A stretch of 64,000 nucleotides of DNA from an uncultured Pseudomonadales bacterium (GTDB lineage Bacteria; Pseudomonadota; Gammaproteobacteria; Pseudomonadales; Cellvibrionaceae): contig CANLTI010000015.1 of the NCBI GenBank assembly GCA_947494095.1, positions 1 through 64,000 of the forward strand. The letters are read 5' to 3'. Shown piece by piece: positions 27,366 to 38,200 of this stretch (positions within the stretch are counted from its first letter, which is position 1; each line of letters opens with the position of its first letter). The notes beneath the pieces are model-generated. The model made no database searches, had not been told where the DNA came from, and worked only from the letters and a program-made list of their open reading frames with translations. The translations under genes and the position numbers were made by a program.

Positions 27366-29819
27366 ATGCCTTTTAATACAGCGTTAAGTGGAATTCGTGC
27401 AGCATCGAGTGATTTAAAAATCACCGGTAATAATATTGCCAATGCATCCACATCAGGTTTTAAGCGTTCACGCGCTGAATTTGGTGATGTGTATGCGATT
27501 AGTGTACTGGGCTCCGGCTCTAATACTATTGGTAGTGGGGTAAGGCTGCAGTCTGTTTCACAAAATTTTAATCAAGGGAGTATGGCGTTTACCGAAAACT
27601 CATTAGATTTAGCGGTTAACGGTAATGGCTTTTTTGTCGTGCAGCAAGGCGGCGAGCAATTTTATACCCGTGCAGGCACTTTTGGTTTAGATAAAGAAGG
27701 CTTTGTTGTGAATAATGTCGATGCACGTTTGCAGGGTTTTCCGGCCGATGATGCTGGTAATATCAGTGGTTTGCAGGGTGATATACAGGTGCGCACCAGC
27801 AATTTGGCGCCACGCGCAACGACTAACGTAGACATGTTATTAAATTTAGACTCTTCTGAAACGGTATTGCAAAGTAATGGTACTACCTTTAATACAACCG
27901 GTAATTCAGTCGCGGTAACGCGCGCAGGTTTAAGTGACGATACCACCACAACAATTACCGGCACAACGTTTACGTTCCCTTTGGCGAATGATTTTCGCAC
28001 TACCCCAATGACCTTTGATGTTGAGCTAACGGCAGCGACGGGCGAAAATGGCACGGTATCGGTTAACTTAAATACCGCCGAGGGCATACCGGCTACGGTG
28101 AATAATTTTAATGAATTGTTAACCTTAGAGGGTGTGATTAATACGCAATTATCTCAACCTTTACCGCCGCAATCTACGGTGGATGTCTTTGCTAAAGCGG
28201 TTGATATGGGTGGCGGTAATTACCGTATGGATTTTGTAGCCACTCAATCAGGCGAGGCGTCGCAGGTGCGAGTGCTCAATGCTTCGGCTAATGCCGCTGA
28301 TATTGGTATTTCACCAACGCCTGCTATTGCCACCTCGGTACCGGGTATTGCCAAAGTCGATAATGGCTACCCCGAACAAACGATTGATATTACTGATGAT
28401 GACGGCGGTGTCATTTCATTTGTTGCCGCTAAGGGGCAAAGTGCTGCGCAAACGGCTTCATCGTTGAATGCTTTAAATGGCGTAACCGCTTCGGCTTCTA
28501 CAACGTTGACCATTCCTTTTGCTAATTTTAATAACAGTAATGGCGATATGACTGTAACAGTAAAAGGCGTTAAACTTAGCGCTGATAATTTATCGGTGTT
28601 AGCCGATAACGTCAATGCATTATCGAATGGTACTTTGCAGGGTGTAACGGCAAGTATTGATGCCGCAACAGGCGATCTAACACTCACCTCGTCTGTGGGT
28701 GACGATATCCCCATTCGTATCGAGAGCCCCGATGATGGCGATAGCATGGAGGTGTTTGGTAATCCAAATGCGCCATCTTCTTTTTTAGAGGTGGATACCG
28801 ATGGCGTCCTTAATAACCCTTCGGCTTTAAATTCAGATTTAAATTCAATTGTTGTGGGTGGCTCGATTAATATTGTATTAGATGAGGGCTATACCGCATC
28901 CAATGCGGTGCCGCCTTCTGTGGGCTTGTTTGGCCCGCTCACCGCGCAAGCGTTTACCGAGGTGATTATTAATGAGTTCGACCCAAGCGATCAAGGTACG
29001 TATAACTGGGAAAACCAATTAACGATTTTTGATAGTTTAGGTAATTCGCATGTGATGACCAACTATTATGTTAAGCAAGAATATGACGTAAACGATCCAT
29101 CAACAACCGCCAACCACTGGAAAATGTTTACCCGTATTGATGGGGAAGATGTCGGTGACCCCGATACCTCTTTGCCACCACCACAAAATATAGAGGCGAC
29201 GGTTGCTGTATTTGATGTATATTTTAATGATGATGGCTCACTCAATAATTTAATTACTGATGATGTACTGGTCTCTAACTGGACCCCCAAAGATGCTGAC
29301 GGTAACCCCAATGGTGCCATGACGCCACAAAACGTTTTGAACGGTGGTAATACTTTAATTGGCGATCCACCCACTAGCTCTAACTTTGTGATTAATCTAG
29401 AGGGTACAACGCAATTTAGCAGTGATTTTTCAGTCAATGATGTTGACCAAAGCGGTTATTCGACAGGGCGGTTATCGGGCTTGAATATTGGTGATGACGG
29501 CGTAATATTTGCGCGCTTTACGAATGGTGAGTCTCAGGTGTTAGGACAGTTGGCGTTAGCTGATTTTGCCAGTATGCAAGGCTTACAGCCCGTAGGCGAT
29601 ACCATGTGGGCCGAAAACTATGAGTCGGGCACACCGAATATTGGCGCGCCCCAAAGCGGCGCTTTGGGCGCTATTCAGTCGGGTGCTCTGGAAGAGTCTA
29701 ATGTTGATTTATCTGAAGAATTAGTGCGCCTTATTATTGCACAGCGCAACTTTCAGGCCAGTGCAAAAACCATTGAAACCGCTGATTCAGTGACTCAAAC
29801 AATTATTAATATGCGCTAG
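27366..29819 (+). CDS. flgE: flagellar hook protein FlgE, enlarged
   Basis: The N terminus ([31 protein letters not shown]) and C terminus ([38 protein letters not shown]) are classical hook-protein helices; [15 protein letters not shown] is the D1 motif. FlgE polymerises to the hook, the universal joint between rod and filament. With 817 residues it is about twice the enteric length; residues about 150-530 are an inserted Thr/Asn/Asp-rich region of repeated beta-type segments that should form extra outer domains. GGAG lies before the ATG. Last gene of its unit: tandem repeats, a terminator and a new sigma54 promoter follow. Confidence 0.95.
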   Translation: MPFNTALSGIRAASSDLKITGNNIANASTSGFKRSRAEFGDVYAISVLGSGSNTIGSGVRLQSVSQNFNQGSMAFTENSLDLAVNGNGFFVVQQGGEQFYTRAGTFGLDKEGFVVNNVDARLQGFPADDAGNISGLQGDIQVRTSNLAPRATTNVDMLLNLDSSETVLQSNGTTFNTTGNSVAVTRAGLSDDTTTTITGTTFTFPLANDFRTTPMTFDVELTAATGENGTVSVNLNTAEGIPATVNNFNELLTLEGVINTQLSQPLPPQSTVDVFAKAVDMGGGNYRMDFVATQSGEASQVRVLNASANAADIGISPTPAIATSVPGIAKVDNGYPEQTIDITDDDGGVISFVAAKGQSAAQTASSLNALNGVTASASTTLTIPFANFNNSNGDMTVTVKGVKLSADNLSVLADNVNALSNGTLQGVTASIDAATGDLTLTSSVGDDIPIRIESPDDGDSMEVFGNPNAPSSFLEVDTDGVLNNPSALNSDLNSIVVGGSINIVLDEGYTASNAVPPSVGLFGPLTAQAFTEVIINEFDPSDQGTYNWENQLTIFDSLGNSHVMTNYYVKQEYDVNDPSTTANHWKMFTRIDGEDVGDPDTSLPPPQNIEATVAVFDVYFNDDGSLNNLITDDVLVSNWTPKDADGNPNGAMTPQNVLNGGNTLIGDPPTSSNFVINLEGTTQFSSDFSVNDVDQSGYSTGRLSGLNIGDDGVIFARFTNGESQVLGQLALADFASMQGLQPVGDTMWAENYESGTPNIGAPQSGALGAIQSGALEESNVDLSEELVRLIIAQRNFQASAKTIETADSVTQTIINMR

Positions 29820-29820
29820 C

Positions 29821-29885
29821 TTATAGAGATTTTATAGAGATTTTATAGAGATTTTATAGAGATTTTATAGAGATTTTATAGATAG
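29821..29885 (+). repeat. 11-bp tandem repeat behind flgE
   Basis: TTTATAGAGAT is repeated almost six times directly behind the flgE stop codon (29817-29819). Noncoding. Confidence 0.9.
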
Positions 29886-29905
29886 TTTTTAGTGTGTTAT
29901 TTTTT

Positions 29906-29930
29906 AAAAGAGGCCTTGGCCTCTTTTTTT
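29906..29930 (+). terminator. Rho-independent terminator after flgE
   Basis: A perfect 10-bp stem AAAAGAGGCC/GGCCTCTTTT (2-base gap, 29906-29927) followed by more Ts. It separates flgBCDE from the flgF promoter. Confidence 0.85.
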
Positions 29931-29948
29931 ATGCCTGCTATTTTGGCA

Positions 29949-29966
29949 TTGGCACCGGCTTTGCAG
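29949..29966 (+). promoter_or_regulatory. sigma54 promoter of flgFGHIJKL
   Basis: TTGGCACCGGCTTTGCAG is nearly the consensus TGGCAC-N5-TTGCA: GG at 29951-29952 and GC at 29963-29964. Transcription is predicted from about 29976, some 80 bp before flgF. Confidence 0.85.
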
Positions 29967-30057
29967 TTTTATTATTAAGGTGTTTTATTGATAGATTTGT
30001 TGACGGTTTAGGCGATGATCAATCAATGATAATTCAAAGTAATAAACTGGGTGCAGT

Positions 30058-30807
30058 ATGGATAAAGCATTATATACAGCAATGACCGGCGCTAAGCATA
30101 ATATGATGGCGCAAACATCACATGCAAATAATTTAGCCAATGTAAATACCACAGCATTTAAATCAGACTTTGCTGTAGCACGCAGCATGCCGGTATTTTA
30201 TGGCGAAGGCCTACCGACACGCGCGTTTAATATGACAGAAAGGCCCGCGACAAATTTAGCACATGGCGCGCTAGAACAAACCGGCCGAGATTTAGATTTG
30301 GCCATAGAGGGCGATGGCTTTTTTGTGGTGCAAGCACAAGATGGCCAAGAGGCTTATACCCGCTCGGGCAATTTAGTGATTGATAGTGCCGGTATGTTGC
30401 GCACCGGTAATGGATTACCGGTTATGGGTAATGCAGGCCCTATTGCTGTACCGCCAAATACTAAAATAGAAATTGGTTCTAATGGTACCGTTTCGGTGAT
30501 CCCCTCGGGGCAGGGTGTTGAAGCACCGGCAGTGATTGACCGTTTAAAGCTGGTAAACCCCGAAGCCGGCACATTAAGCAAAATGGAGGATGGCTTATTT
30601 AGACAGTTAGATAACCCCGATATTCTACCGCCTGCGGCTGAGGTAACTGTGATTTCGGGTTTTTTAGAGGCGAGTAATGTTAGTGCTGTTCACGAGTTAA
30701 CGAGCATGTTAATGCTGGCCAGGCAGTACGAAATGCATGTTAAGCTCATGGCAGCTGCAAAAGAAAATTCCGAAAGCTCTTCACGTTTAATTCAGTTTAA
30801 TAATTAA
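30058..30807 (+). CDS. flgF: flagellar basal-body rod protein FlgF
   Basis: The 249-residue protein starts with MDKALYTAMTGAKHNMMAQT and NNLANVNTTAFKSDF, and has the D1 motif DLDLAIEGDGFFVVQ and the C-terminal helix VHELTSMLMLARQYEMHVKL, all typical of FlgF, a proximal rod subunit between FlgC and FlgG. It is the first gene behind the sigma54 promoter at 29949. flgG follows after 36 bp. Normal size, unlike the enlarged hook and filament proteins of this locus. Confidence 0.95.
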   Translation: MDKALYTAMTGAKHNMMAQTSHANNLANVNTTAFKSDFAVARSMPVFYGEGLPTRAFNMTERPATNLAHGALEQTGRDLDLAIEGDGFFVVQAQDGQEAYTRSGNLVIDSAGMLRTGNGLPVMGNAGPIAVPPNTKIEIGSNGTVSVIPSGQGVEAPAVIDRLKLVNPEAGTLSKMEDGLFRQLDNPDILPPAAEVTVISGFLEASNVSAVHELTSMLMLARQYEMHVKLMAAAKENSESSSRLIQFNN

Positions 30808-30843
30808 TTTTAGACAATGGCTGTTTAAGCCTTGGGGTGATGT

Positions 30844-31629
30844 ATGCACGCAGCATTATATGTAAGTAAAACAGGGCTATCTGCTCAAGATAAACAATTA
30901 ACAACAGTGGCTAATAATTTGGCCAATGTCTCCACAATTGGTTTTAAGCGTGATCGCGCAGTCTTTGAAGATTTGTTGTATCAAGTGCAGCGCCAACCCG
31001 GAGCCGACTCAACAGCTGATACTCAGCTGCCAACCGGTTTACAGCTAGGCACCGGTGTACGCATTGTTAGCACACAAAAACAATTTACAGAAGGCAGCTT
31101 GCAAGTCACCGATCAAGCATTAGATGTGGCGGTTGATGGCCGCGGTTTTTTTCAAATATTGCAACCTTCAGGCGATATTGCCTACACCCGCGATGGCCAA
31201 TTTCATTTAAATCGTGAAGGCCAGTTTGTGACCGCCAATGGTTTACTGCTTGAGCCTAATATCACAGTTCCAGAAGGGGCAAACCATGTCACTATTGGTG
31301 TTGATGGCGTTGTAACAGCGACGATTCTGGGTAACCCTACGCCTCAAAATATTGGCAATATTGATATTGTCGATTTTATTAACCCTGCTGGGTTACAGGC
31401 TATTGGCAGTAATTTATTTTACCAAACAGCCAGTAGTGGCGACCCTATTAATAGTGTGCCAGGGCAAAACGGTATGGGGCAGCTTAAACAGGGTATGTTA
31501 GAAAATTCGAATGTTGATATTGTACAAGAGATGGTCAATATGATTACGACTCAGCGCGCTTATGAAATGAATTCAAAAGTGGTGTCTACAGCGGATCAAA
31601 TGCTGCAATTTATTACACAAAATGTTTAG
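30844..31629 (+). CDS. flgG: flagellar distal rod protein FlgG
   Basis: FlgG forms the distal rod. The N terminus (LYVSKTGLSAQDKQLTTVAN, NLANVSTIGFKRDRAVFEDL), the QALDVAVDGRGFFQI motif and the C-terminal VDIVQEMVNMITTQRAYEMN are diagnostic, and 261 residues is the standard length. GGGG lies before the ATG. It stops 8 bp before flgH in the flgFGHIJKL operon. Confidence 0.96.
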   Translation: MHAALYVSKTGLSAQDKQLTTVANNLANVSTIGFKRDRAVFEDLLYQVQRQPGADSTADTQLPTGLQLGTGVRIVSTQKQFTEGSLQVTDQALDVAVDGRGFFQILQPSGDIAYTRDGQFHLNREGQFVTANGLLLEPNITVPEGANHVTIGVDGVVTATILGNPTPQNIGNIDIVDFINPAGLQAIGSNLFYQTASSGDPINSVPGQNGMGQLKQGMLENSNVDIVQEMVNMITTQRAYEMNSKVVSTADQMLQFITQNV

Positions 31630-31637
31630 GGGGTTAT

Positions 31638-32333
31638 ATGGTTAATTTACGAGAGCCGCTCTTTATGTTATTTGCATTACTGATTGCAATACTATTGTTC
31701 AGTGGTTGCGCCAGTGAGCCACCTTTAAGGCCCGGCGACCCTTATTATGCACCTGTTGTTATGCCGCAAATGCCACCGGCACCCGCAAAATACGGCTCGC
31801 TATACAGTGAAAATTCGGCTATTTCATTGTTTGGAGATAAAAAAGCAACACGCATAGGTGACCTCATTACTATTGTCTTAAGCGAACAAACCACCTCCAA
31901 TAAATCGGCTAATGTCGATGTTAGCAAAGACTCTGACATTAATATTGGGGCGCCTGTTGCTTTTGGTAATTTGGTGAGCTTTAAAGGCAATACACTCAGT
32001 GCTAGCGCTAATGCTGAACGTGAATTTACAGGCCAAGCCGGTGCGGGGCAAAGTAATAGTTTGCGCGGTAATATCACTGTTGCAGTTGTTGATGTATGGC
32101 CCAACGGCACACTTGTGGTTCGGGGTGAAAAGTGGATGACACTTAACCGAGGTGATGAATTAATTCGCATTAGTGGTTTAGTGCGGCCCGATGATGTTTC
32201 GAGCGAAAACGAGGTTATGTCGACTAAGTTGGCTAACGCACAAATTACATACACAGGCACAGGCGAGCTCGCCTCGTCACAAAAAATGGGCTTTGCTAAT
32301 CGATTTTTTAATAGTAGCTATTGGCCGTTTTGA
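31638..32333 (+). CDS. flgH: flagellar L-ring lipoprotein FlgH
   Basis: FlgH builds the outer membrane L ring. A lipoprotein signal with lipobox FSGC (Cys near residue 25) is followed by the FlgH core (ATRIGDLITIVLSEQTTSNKSA, GNITVAVVDVWPNGTLVVRG) and the C-terminal MGFANRFFNSSYWPF. 231 residues, normal. AGGGGG precedes the ATG. The gap to flgI is 166 bp and carries a short duplication. Confidence 0.95.
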   Translation: MVNLREPLFMLFALLIAILLFSGCASEPPLRPGDPYYAPVVMPQMPPAPAKYGSLYSENSAISLFGDKKATRIGDLITIVLSEQTTSNKSANVDVSKDSDINIGAPVAFGNLVSFKGNTLSASANAEREFTGQAGAGQSNSLRGNITVAVVDVWPNGTLVVRGEKWMTLNRGDELIRISGLVRPDDVSSENEVMSTKLANAQITYTGTGELASSQKMGFANRFFNSSYWPF

Positions 32334-32466
32334 GTATTTCAATGTCGTCGATATTTTACTGACTGGCTTAGGGTTTAAACATATAGCCTGTTTAAAGACG
32401 ATACCCCACGGTATTAATGATATGGAGTCGTCATAGTATGGCGTATTAATCAATAGCGCCAACAGA

Positions 32467-32492
32467 TTTTACTAATAGGTTTTACTAATAGG
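32467..32492 (+). repeat. 13-bp tandem duplication carrying the flgI ribosome site
   Basis: TTTTACTAATAGG occurs twice (32467-32479, 32480-32492). The AGG of the second copy stands 7 bases before the flgI ATG, so the duplication also doubles the ribosome-binding core. Confidence 0.8.
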
Positions 32493-32499
32493 TTTAATT

Positions 32500-33627
32500 A
32501 TGCGTAGTTCACACAATAAAGTGGTTATATTATTGAGCTGGCTGGCCATAGCGGGGCAGATACTATTACTGCCATTAGCGCAGGCTGATCGCATTAAAGA
32601 TTTAACAAATGTACAAGGTGTAAGACCTAATCAGTTGATTGGTTATGGGTTGGTGGTTGGGCTAGATGGTTCAGGTGATAAAACTAACCAAGCACCTTTT
32701 ACAACGCAATCTTTTAATGCCATGTTAAAGCAGTTTGGCATTACTTTGCCACCGGGCTCTAACTTTCAGCTTAAAAATGTCGCAGCTGTTGCCGTCAGCG
32801 CAGAGCTGCCTGCGTTTACCAAGCCTGGTCAAACAATTGATATTACGGTGTCTTCTATCGCAGATGCTAAAAGCTTACGTGGAGGCAGCTTGTTATTAAC
32901 ACCCTTAAAGGGTATTGACGGTAAAATTTATGCTATTGCACAAGGCAATTTAATTGTGGGGGGCTTTGGTGCTGAAGGGCGAGACGGCTCTAAAGTAACC
33001 GTTAATATACCGAGTGTAGGCCGCATACCCAATGGTGCTTTAGTCGAGCGTGCAACGCCTAATACTTTTGCATCGAACGAAACGATTATTTTTAATTTAC
33101 ACAAAGCCGATTTTACCACCGCTAAGCGTTTGGCCAATAGTATCAATCAACTGGTTGGGCCTAATACCGCTAAGCCGTTGGATGCGGTCTCTATTTCGGT
33201 ACAGGCACCGAGCGATACCGGTAGTCGGGTTGAGTATTTGTCGTTACTTGAAAATATCGAAGTTATGCCAGCCGAGGCAGCAGCAAAAGTCATTATTAAT
33301 TCGCGTACGGGCACTATTGTTATTGGGCAAAATGTGCGTGTCTTTCCTGTAGCTATTACGCATGGCTCGATGACGGTAACCGTCGATGAAAGCTTGGCGG
33401 TCAGCCAGCCTAATGCCTTAGCCGATGGCCAAACGGTGGTTGTACCCGAAACAGCGATAGATGTAGAAGAAGAATTGGTGCCGATGTTTAAATTTTCGCC
33501 CGGACCTACCTTGGATGATGTGGTGCGTGCAGTCAATGAGGTAGGTGCTGCGCCAGGCGATGTTATGGCAATATTAGAAGCTTTAAAGCAAGCTGGCGCG
33601 TTACGTGCAGAGCTTATTGTTATTTAA
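32500..33627 (+). CDS. flgI: flagellar P-ring protein FlgI
   Basis: FlgI forms the periplasmic P ring around the rod. Signal peptide residues 1-29, then the conserved opening [20 protein letters not shown] and [13 protein letters not shown], further [20 protein letters not shown], and the end [20 protein letters not shown]. 375 residues, normal length. The AGG ribosome site lies in the duplicated 13-mer. FlgA, its chaperone, is not encoded nearby. Confidence 0.96.
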   Translation: MRSSHNKVVILLSWLAIAGQILLLPLAQADRIKDLTNVQGVRPNQLIGYGLVVGLDGSGDKTNQAPFTTQSFNAMLKQFGITLPPGSNFQLKNVAAVAVSAELPAFTKPGQTIDITVSSIADAKSLRGGSLLLTPLKGIDGKIYAIAQGNLIVGGFGAEGRDGSKVTVNIPSVGRIPNGALVERATPNTFASNETIIFNLHKADFTTAKRLANSINQLVGPNTAKPLDAVSISVQAPSDTGSRVEYLSLLENIEVMPAEAAAKVIINSRTGTIVIGQNVRVFPVAITHGSMTVTVDESLAVSQPNALADGQTVVVPETAIDVEEELVPMFKFSPGPTLDDVVRAVNEVGAAPGDVMAILEALKQAGALRAELIVI

Positions 33628-33685
33628 TTGTGTCATGTTTTATTGGCGCTAATTAGTTTTTAAGGTGAACGCCTAGGTAGATACT

Positions 33686-34750
33686 ATGCCCGACTTTATA
33701 TCATCAAATAGTCAAGTGCGGCAGGCTCAGCAAGCTGCGGCTTACACCGATTTAAACAGTCTTCAAAAAATAAAATCTGAAGGCGATAAAGATGTTGCGC
33801 TACAGCAAGTGGCTAAGCAGTTTGAATCGATGTTTGTATCTATGCTGTTTAAAGGTATGCGCCAAGCCAATGCCGTTTTTGAAAAAGGTAATATGGGCCA
33901 TAGCAATGCCGAAAAAATGTATCGTGATATGTACGATCAACAGCTATCGCTGAATATATCGCAAAATAGAGGCTTAGGAATTGCCGATATTGTGTATCGC
34001 CAGCTTAAGGGTAATGCACCTAGACAAGCGAATGTACAAGAGTTTGAAATAAATGATAGTCAAAAGCTCTCGGGTTTGTCACCTTATCTTAAAGCAGATA
34101 AACAATTTGTGAGCCCATTAGCGCCAGAGCAAAAAGTGATTGACAGTCAAATAATAGCCGAAAAAGACCTAAAAACTGAGGTGGGTATTACTCCCTCATT
34201 ACCGATTTTACCTATTGAAAATACAGACAGTGCGCTATTGGGCGCAAAAACGCCATTAGAATTTGCCCAAAAATTATTACCTATCGCTAAAAAAATAGCG
34301 GGATCGGTAGGCTTGGATCCTTTAATGACGGTGGCTCAAGCGGCATTAGAAACAGGCTGGGGCAAGCACATTATCAAGGATGCGCTGGGGCAAAGTAGCC
34401 ATAATTTATTTAATATTAAAGCCGATAGCCGCTGGGCTGGCGATAGTGTTAGTACTAATACAGTAGAGTATCGCGACGGCATAGCCCAAAAAGAAACCGC
34501 ACGTTTTAGGCGCTATGAGTCGATTGAAGAGAGTTTGCGTGATTTTGTTGATTTTATGCATAATAACCCTCGATACGCTAAAGCTTTAGATCATAAAGAT
34601 AACCCTACTGGTTTTATTAAAGAGCTACACCAAGCCGGTTATGCCACCGACCCGGCCTATACCCAAAAAGTCCAATCGGTTTATCGTGGGTTACAAAAAG
34701 ATTTAAGCCCTAATGCCTTGGGTCAACATCACACTAAGGATGTTAAATAG
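33686..34750 (+). CDS. flgJ: flagellar rod cap and muramidase FlgJ
   Basis: Two domains: an N-terminal rod-binding domain (residues 30-110, VAKQFESMFVSMLFKGMRQA) and a C-terminal glucosaminidase (residues 190-350) with AQAALETGWGKH, HNLFNIKADSRW and the catalytic-region Glu/Tyr residues of the family. FlgJ opens the peptidoglycan for rod passage. The linker of about 75 residues (110-190) is polar and variable. 354 residues, a common length for two-domain FlgJ. It ends 8 bp before flgK. Confidence 0.95.
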   Translation: MPDFISSNSQVRQAQQAAAYTDLNSLQKIKSEGDKDVALQQVAKQFESMFVSMLFKGMRQANAVFEKGNMGHSNAEKMYRDMYDQQLSLNISQNRGLGIADIVYRQLKGNAPRQANVQEFEINDSQKLSGLSPYLKADKQFVSPLAPEQKVIDSQIIAEKDLKTEVGITPSLPILPIENTDSALLGAKTPLEFAQKLLPIAKKIAGSVGLDPLMTVAQAALETGWGKHIIKDALGQSSHNLFNIKADSRWAGDSVSTNTVEYRDGIAQKETARFRRYESIEESLRDFVDFMHNNPRYAKALDHKDNPTGFIKELHQAGYATDPAYTQKVQSVYRGLQKDLSPNALGQHHTKDVK

Positions 34751-34758
34751 GAGGTATT

Positions 34759-37700
34759 ATGGGGAGTGATTTATTAGGTATTGGTGTAACAGGCCTTAAA
34801 GTTAGCCAGCAAGCGCTCAGTACAACAGGGCATAATATTTCTAATGCCGGCACCGATGGTTTTAGTCGCCAAACGGTGTCACCGGTTACTAATGCAGCAC
34901 GACTCAATGCGGGTCAGTTTATTGGTAGTGGGGCTAATGTTAATGCTATTGAACGCATAGCTAATGATTTTGTGACAAAGCAATTGCGTACTGATTCTAG
35001 TTTATCTTCTAATTTAACTGCTTTTCACGATCAGGTTTCGCAGCTTGATAATTTATTATCAGAGGGCTCTACAGGCCTTACTGGCGGCATGCAAAGTTTT
35101 TTTGCAGCTATGCAAAATGGCGCCGATGATCCAACATCTATTCCTGCGCGTCAGCTGGTGGTGAGCGAGGCGCAAAACTTAGCCGATCGCTTTAATAGCA
35201 TTGACGCTCGCTTAAAAGTAATAGAAGAGGGCGTTAAAGATGGTATGCAAGTGGCTGTCTCTAAAATTAATACGCTTGTTGAAAATATTACGCAATTGAA
35301 TTTACGCATTGCCGATGCTTACGGCCTAAGCGCTACAGCAACACCGAATGATTTACTTGATCAGCGTGATGAAGCCTTACGGCAACTGGCCGAGCTCGTG
35401 CCTATTCAAACCTTTGATCAAGGCAATAGCCAAACCAATGTATTGATCGCCGGCGGCTTGCCGCTGATTGTGGGCTCGGAGTCTTATAGTGTTAGTCTAC
35501 AAACTGGCCGCAGCGCGGGTAATGATTTGGATTTAATTTTATTAGATGAGGGTGAAGGCCGCGTTATTACCGACCAAGTTAAAGGCGGTGAGCTAGGGGC
35601 TTTGGTGAGTTTTAGAGATGAAGAGTTAAACCCAGCTTTTAATAGTTTGGGGCGTATTGCTATTGTACTGGCCGATGAGTTTAATAATATTCATCAACAA
35701 GGCATCACACCCGATAATAATTTTGGCGGGTTGTTTTTTAATGATATGAATGATGAAAATATTGCGCGCCAACGCGTGATAGCTACCAAAGGTAATGCGC
35801 TACCTGCTGATCGTCAAATGGCGGTTTATATTGATGATAGTAGCCAGCTTAGCTTAAGTGATTACAAGGTGTCTATTGGCAATAATGGTTTATATCGCAT
35901 TGAAAGGCTCAGTGATAGCACCGAAGTTACCACAGGGTTGTTACCTAGTTCGTTCCCTGTTGTGGTGGAGTTTGACGGCCTTAAATTAGAATTTATTGAT
36001 GGCAGTTTTACCGCCGGCGATGAGTTTACACTTAAGCCTTTAGCGAATGGCGCACACGATTTTGAGCGGGTGGTGCAAAACCCAAGTGATATCGCCTTTG
36101 GCTCGCCGCTGTTAAGCGATGCTGAAATCGGTAATACCGGCAGTGCAAGCGTCAGTGCCGGCAAAGTACTGACGCTAACGAATAAGAGCGGTGACACTTT
36201 ACCGCTTTTTGCCGAGGTGGGTACAATGTCGCCACCAATGGTTATCCAGTTTACTTCAGCGCAAACCTATGATGTGCTTGATAATACCGACCCGGCCAAC
36301 CCCAAACAGTTAGACCCTCCCATTCGCAATCAGCGTTTTATTCCGGGTGTGAATAACTCGGTATTCCCAACACTCGATGGCCAAACACAGCTGAGTATGG
36401 AAGGCATTATGACGGGGCTGCCAGAGGGTAAATCGGCGATTACGCAGGCCTCTATTACGCCACCGGCGGTAAACCCTGCCGATGCTATAACAGGTCTAAG
36501 TGGACTGAACTTTACGGTGACCGACTTTTCAGGCGCCGAGCAGTTTTCGTTTGATGTTGAGTTAAGCGATACGGTGCTCGGGGTTAAAGATTCGCTAACC
36601 ACAGTGACCATTAATAGCCCCAATATTACGACCGAAGCCGAGTTATTGCAGCATATTAATAGTCAGCTGGGGCCAACTGGTGTACGCGCTTTTATGGCGG
36701 TAGATACTGCGGGCAACCGCACTGTGGCATTTAAAGCGGCTGATGGGGGCTATGGTAATGTGAGTGTGCACAGCTATAGCGGCGCAGCAACAGGCAATAC
36801 CAATGGCTTAATGAATATTGACATTGAAGCCGGTGGTACATTTACCAGTGCTGGTGGCATTGATGGAATTGAGGGCGTCGGCGTTTTAAATAACGGTTAC
36901 CCCGCGCAAACACTGGTGATTACTCAAGCGCCGAGCCAAGAGGGCTTGGTCCCGACAACGTATTCGGTGAATACTGATTTAAATGCCAGCGCACGTGAAA
37001 TTGCTAATGAGTTAAGTAATGTGCAGGGGGTAGAGGCAAACGCTTTTACCTATGCCGAGATTAACCGTTTTGATGTGACACGTACCGAGCCTTTACAGGT
37101 AGTGCTCAACGGCTTCGATTTGGTTGAATACAAAGATGACGGGATAACAGGCAATCGCACGATGGTGCAATCGGTCCCCGATCCAAGTACTGATGCAGTG
37201 GGTTTTAATCAGTATTTAGCCTCGCGTATTAACGATAATAGTGATTTTAAGACGGCAGGGATTTACGCCGTTGCAGGGCAAGACCCAGTGACCGGTGAAC
37301 CGGAATTGCGTGTGTATAGCTCGGCAGGTGATGATTTGAAGTTTGGCTTGGTCGCCGCCGCTGGCGAAACCTTGCAAGTGAGCGACGGCGAACATAACCC
37401 GCTAAGCCTTGCCGGCGCAGGCAATAACGTGGCCAGCCAAGTGGTGGTGGGCGGTAAGGTGGATGTACGCTTAGCAGAAGGTTTGAGTTTGGCAAGCCGG
37501 CCAGAAGACAGCTTATTATTTGGTGATACCTCGGCGCAAAACTTTGCCAGCGAAACTTTTTTAGGTATTGATGTGAGCTTATCGGGTGTGCCCGATAGTG
37601 GCGACCGGTTTACGCTCGATTTTAATACCGATGCCACCTCGGATAATCGTACCGCATTGGCTTTTGTAGGGATAGAAAGCGAGCGTATTTTAAGTGGCGG

Positions 37701-37953
37701 CTCAGCTAGCCTTACCGATGCCTACGGTACACTCGTGGAAACAGTTGGTATTAGTACTAGCGCGGCTAAAACCAATGCGAATGCCGCAAGTGCTGTACTT
37801 GAGCAAACCCAGGCGTTGCGCAACTCTATTTCGGGCGTTAATTTAGATGAAGAAGCGGCAAACCTTATCCGCTTTGAGCAGTTTTTTCAGGCCAATGCTC
37901 AGGTGATTTCGGTAGCCAGAGATTTGTTTGATACTTTATTGGGTTCTTTTTAG
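34759..37953 (+). CDS. flgK: flagellar hook-filament junction protein 1 FlgK, enlarged
   Basis: FlgK (HAP1) links hook and filament. The N terminus (LLGIGVTGLKVSQQALSTTG, HNISNAGTDGFSRQTV) and C terminus (VLEQTQALRNSISGVNLDEE, AANLIRFEQFFQANAQVISV) are diagnostic. At 1064 residues it is about twice the usual length; residues about 350-940 are an insert of repeated Ig-like or flagellin-IN-like segments (VEFDGLKLEFIDGSFTAGDE, RFTLDFNTDATSDN). GGAGG precedes the ATG. The stop codon lies in the first of three 11-bp repeats. Confidence 0.95.
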   Translation: MGSDLLGIGVTGLKVSQQALSTTGHNISNAGTDGFSRQTVSPVTNAARLNAGQFIGSGANVNAIERIANDFVTKQLRTDSSLSSNLTAFHDQVSQLDNLLSEGSTGLTGGMQSFFAAMQNGADDPTSIPARQLVVSEAQNLADRFNSIDARLKVIEEGVKDGMQVAVSKINTLVENITQLNLRIADAYGLSATATPNDLLDQRDEALRQLAELVPIQTFDQGNSQTNVLIAGGLPLIVGSESYSVSLQTGRSAGNDLDLILLDEGEGRVITDQVKGGELGALVSFRDEELNPAFNSLGRIAIVLADEFNNIHQQGITPDNNFGGLFFNDMNDENIARQRVIATKGNALPADRQMAVYIDDSSQLSLSDYKVSIGNNGLYRIERLSDSTEVTTGLLPSSFPVVVEFDGLKLEFIDGSFTAGDEFTLKPLANGAHDFERVVQNPSDIAFGSPLLSDAEIGNTGSASVSAGKVLTLTNKSGDTLPLFAEVGTMSPPMVIQFTSAQTYDVLDNTDPANPKQLDPPIRNQRFIPGVNNSVFPTLDGQTQLSMEGIMTGLPEGKSAITQASITPPAVNPADAITGLSGLNFTVTDFSGAEQFSFDVELSDTVLGVKDSLTTVTINSPNITTEAELLQHINSQLGPTGVRAFMAVDTAGNRTVAFKAADGGYGNVSVHSYSGAATGNTNGLMNIDIEAGGTFTSAGGIDGIEGVGVLNNGYPAQTLVITQAPSQEGLVPTTYSVNTDLNASAREIANELSNVQGVEANAFTYAEINRFDVTRTEPLQVVLNGFDLVEYKDDGITGNRTMVQSVPDPSTDAVGFNQYLASRINDNSDFKTAGIYAVAGQDPVTGEPELRVYSSAGDDLKFGLVAAAGETLQVSDGEHNPLSLAGAGNNVASQVVVGGKVDVRLAEGLSLASRPEDSLLFGDTSAQNFASETFLGIDVSLSGVPDSGDRFTLDFNTDATSDNRTALAFVGIESERILSGGSASLTDAYGTLVETVGISTSAAKTNANAASAVLEQTQALRNSISGVNLDEEAANLIRFEQFFQANAQVISVARDLFDTLLGSF

Positions 37954-37974
37954 GTTCTTTTTAGGTTCTTTTTA
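37942..37974 (+). repeat. 11-bp tandem repeat over the flgK stop
   Basis: GGTTCTTTTTA three times in a row (37942-37952, 37953-37963, 37964-37974). The first copy encodes the last residues Gly-Ser-Phe and most of the stop codon. Confidence 0.9.
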
Positions 37975-38200
37975 AATGTACTACAATAGCGATTCTTGTA
38001 TCACCATCAATGACATGGTTTGAAATAATCAGTCTGTTGTATTATTACCCTAAATGCTAAATACCTCGCAGCCGCCGCAATACTTTTATTGAATCGACCC
38101 TATTCATAATATCATTTTTAGCAACGGCTACAACTTGGGCTGTTAATTGCTTTGTTTTTACTATGATTAATAGACCCTAAGGGTAAGGTACGGGTGCGTT

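Noticed and set aside
27662..28087. Minus-strand frames inside flgE, flgK and the flagellin genes
   Set aside because: Shadow frames caused by Thr/Val-rich coding sequence; the plus-strand proteins are well conserved.
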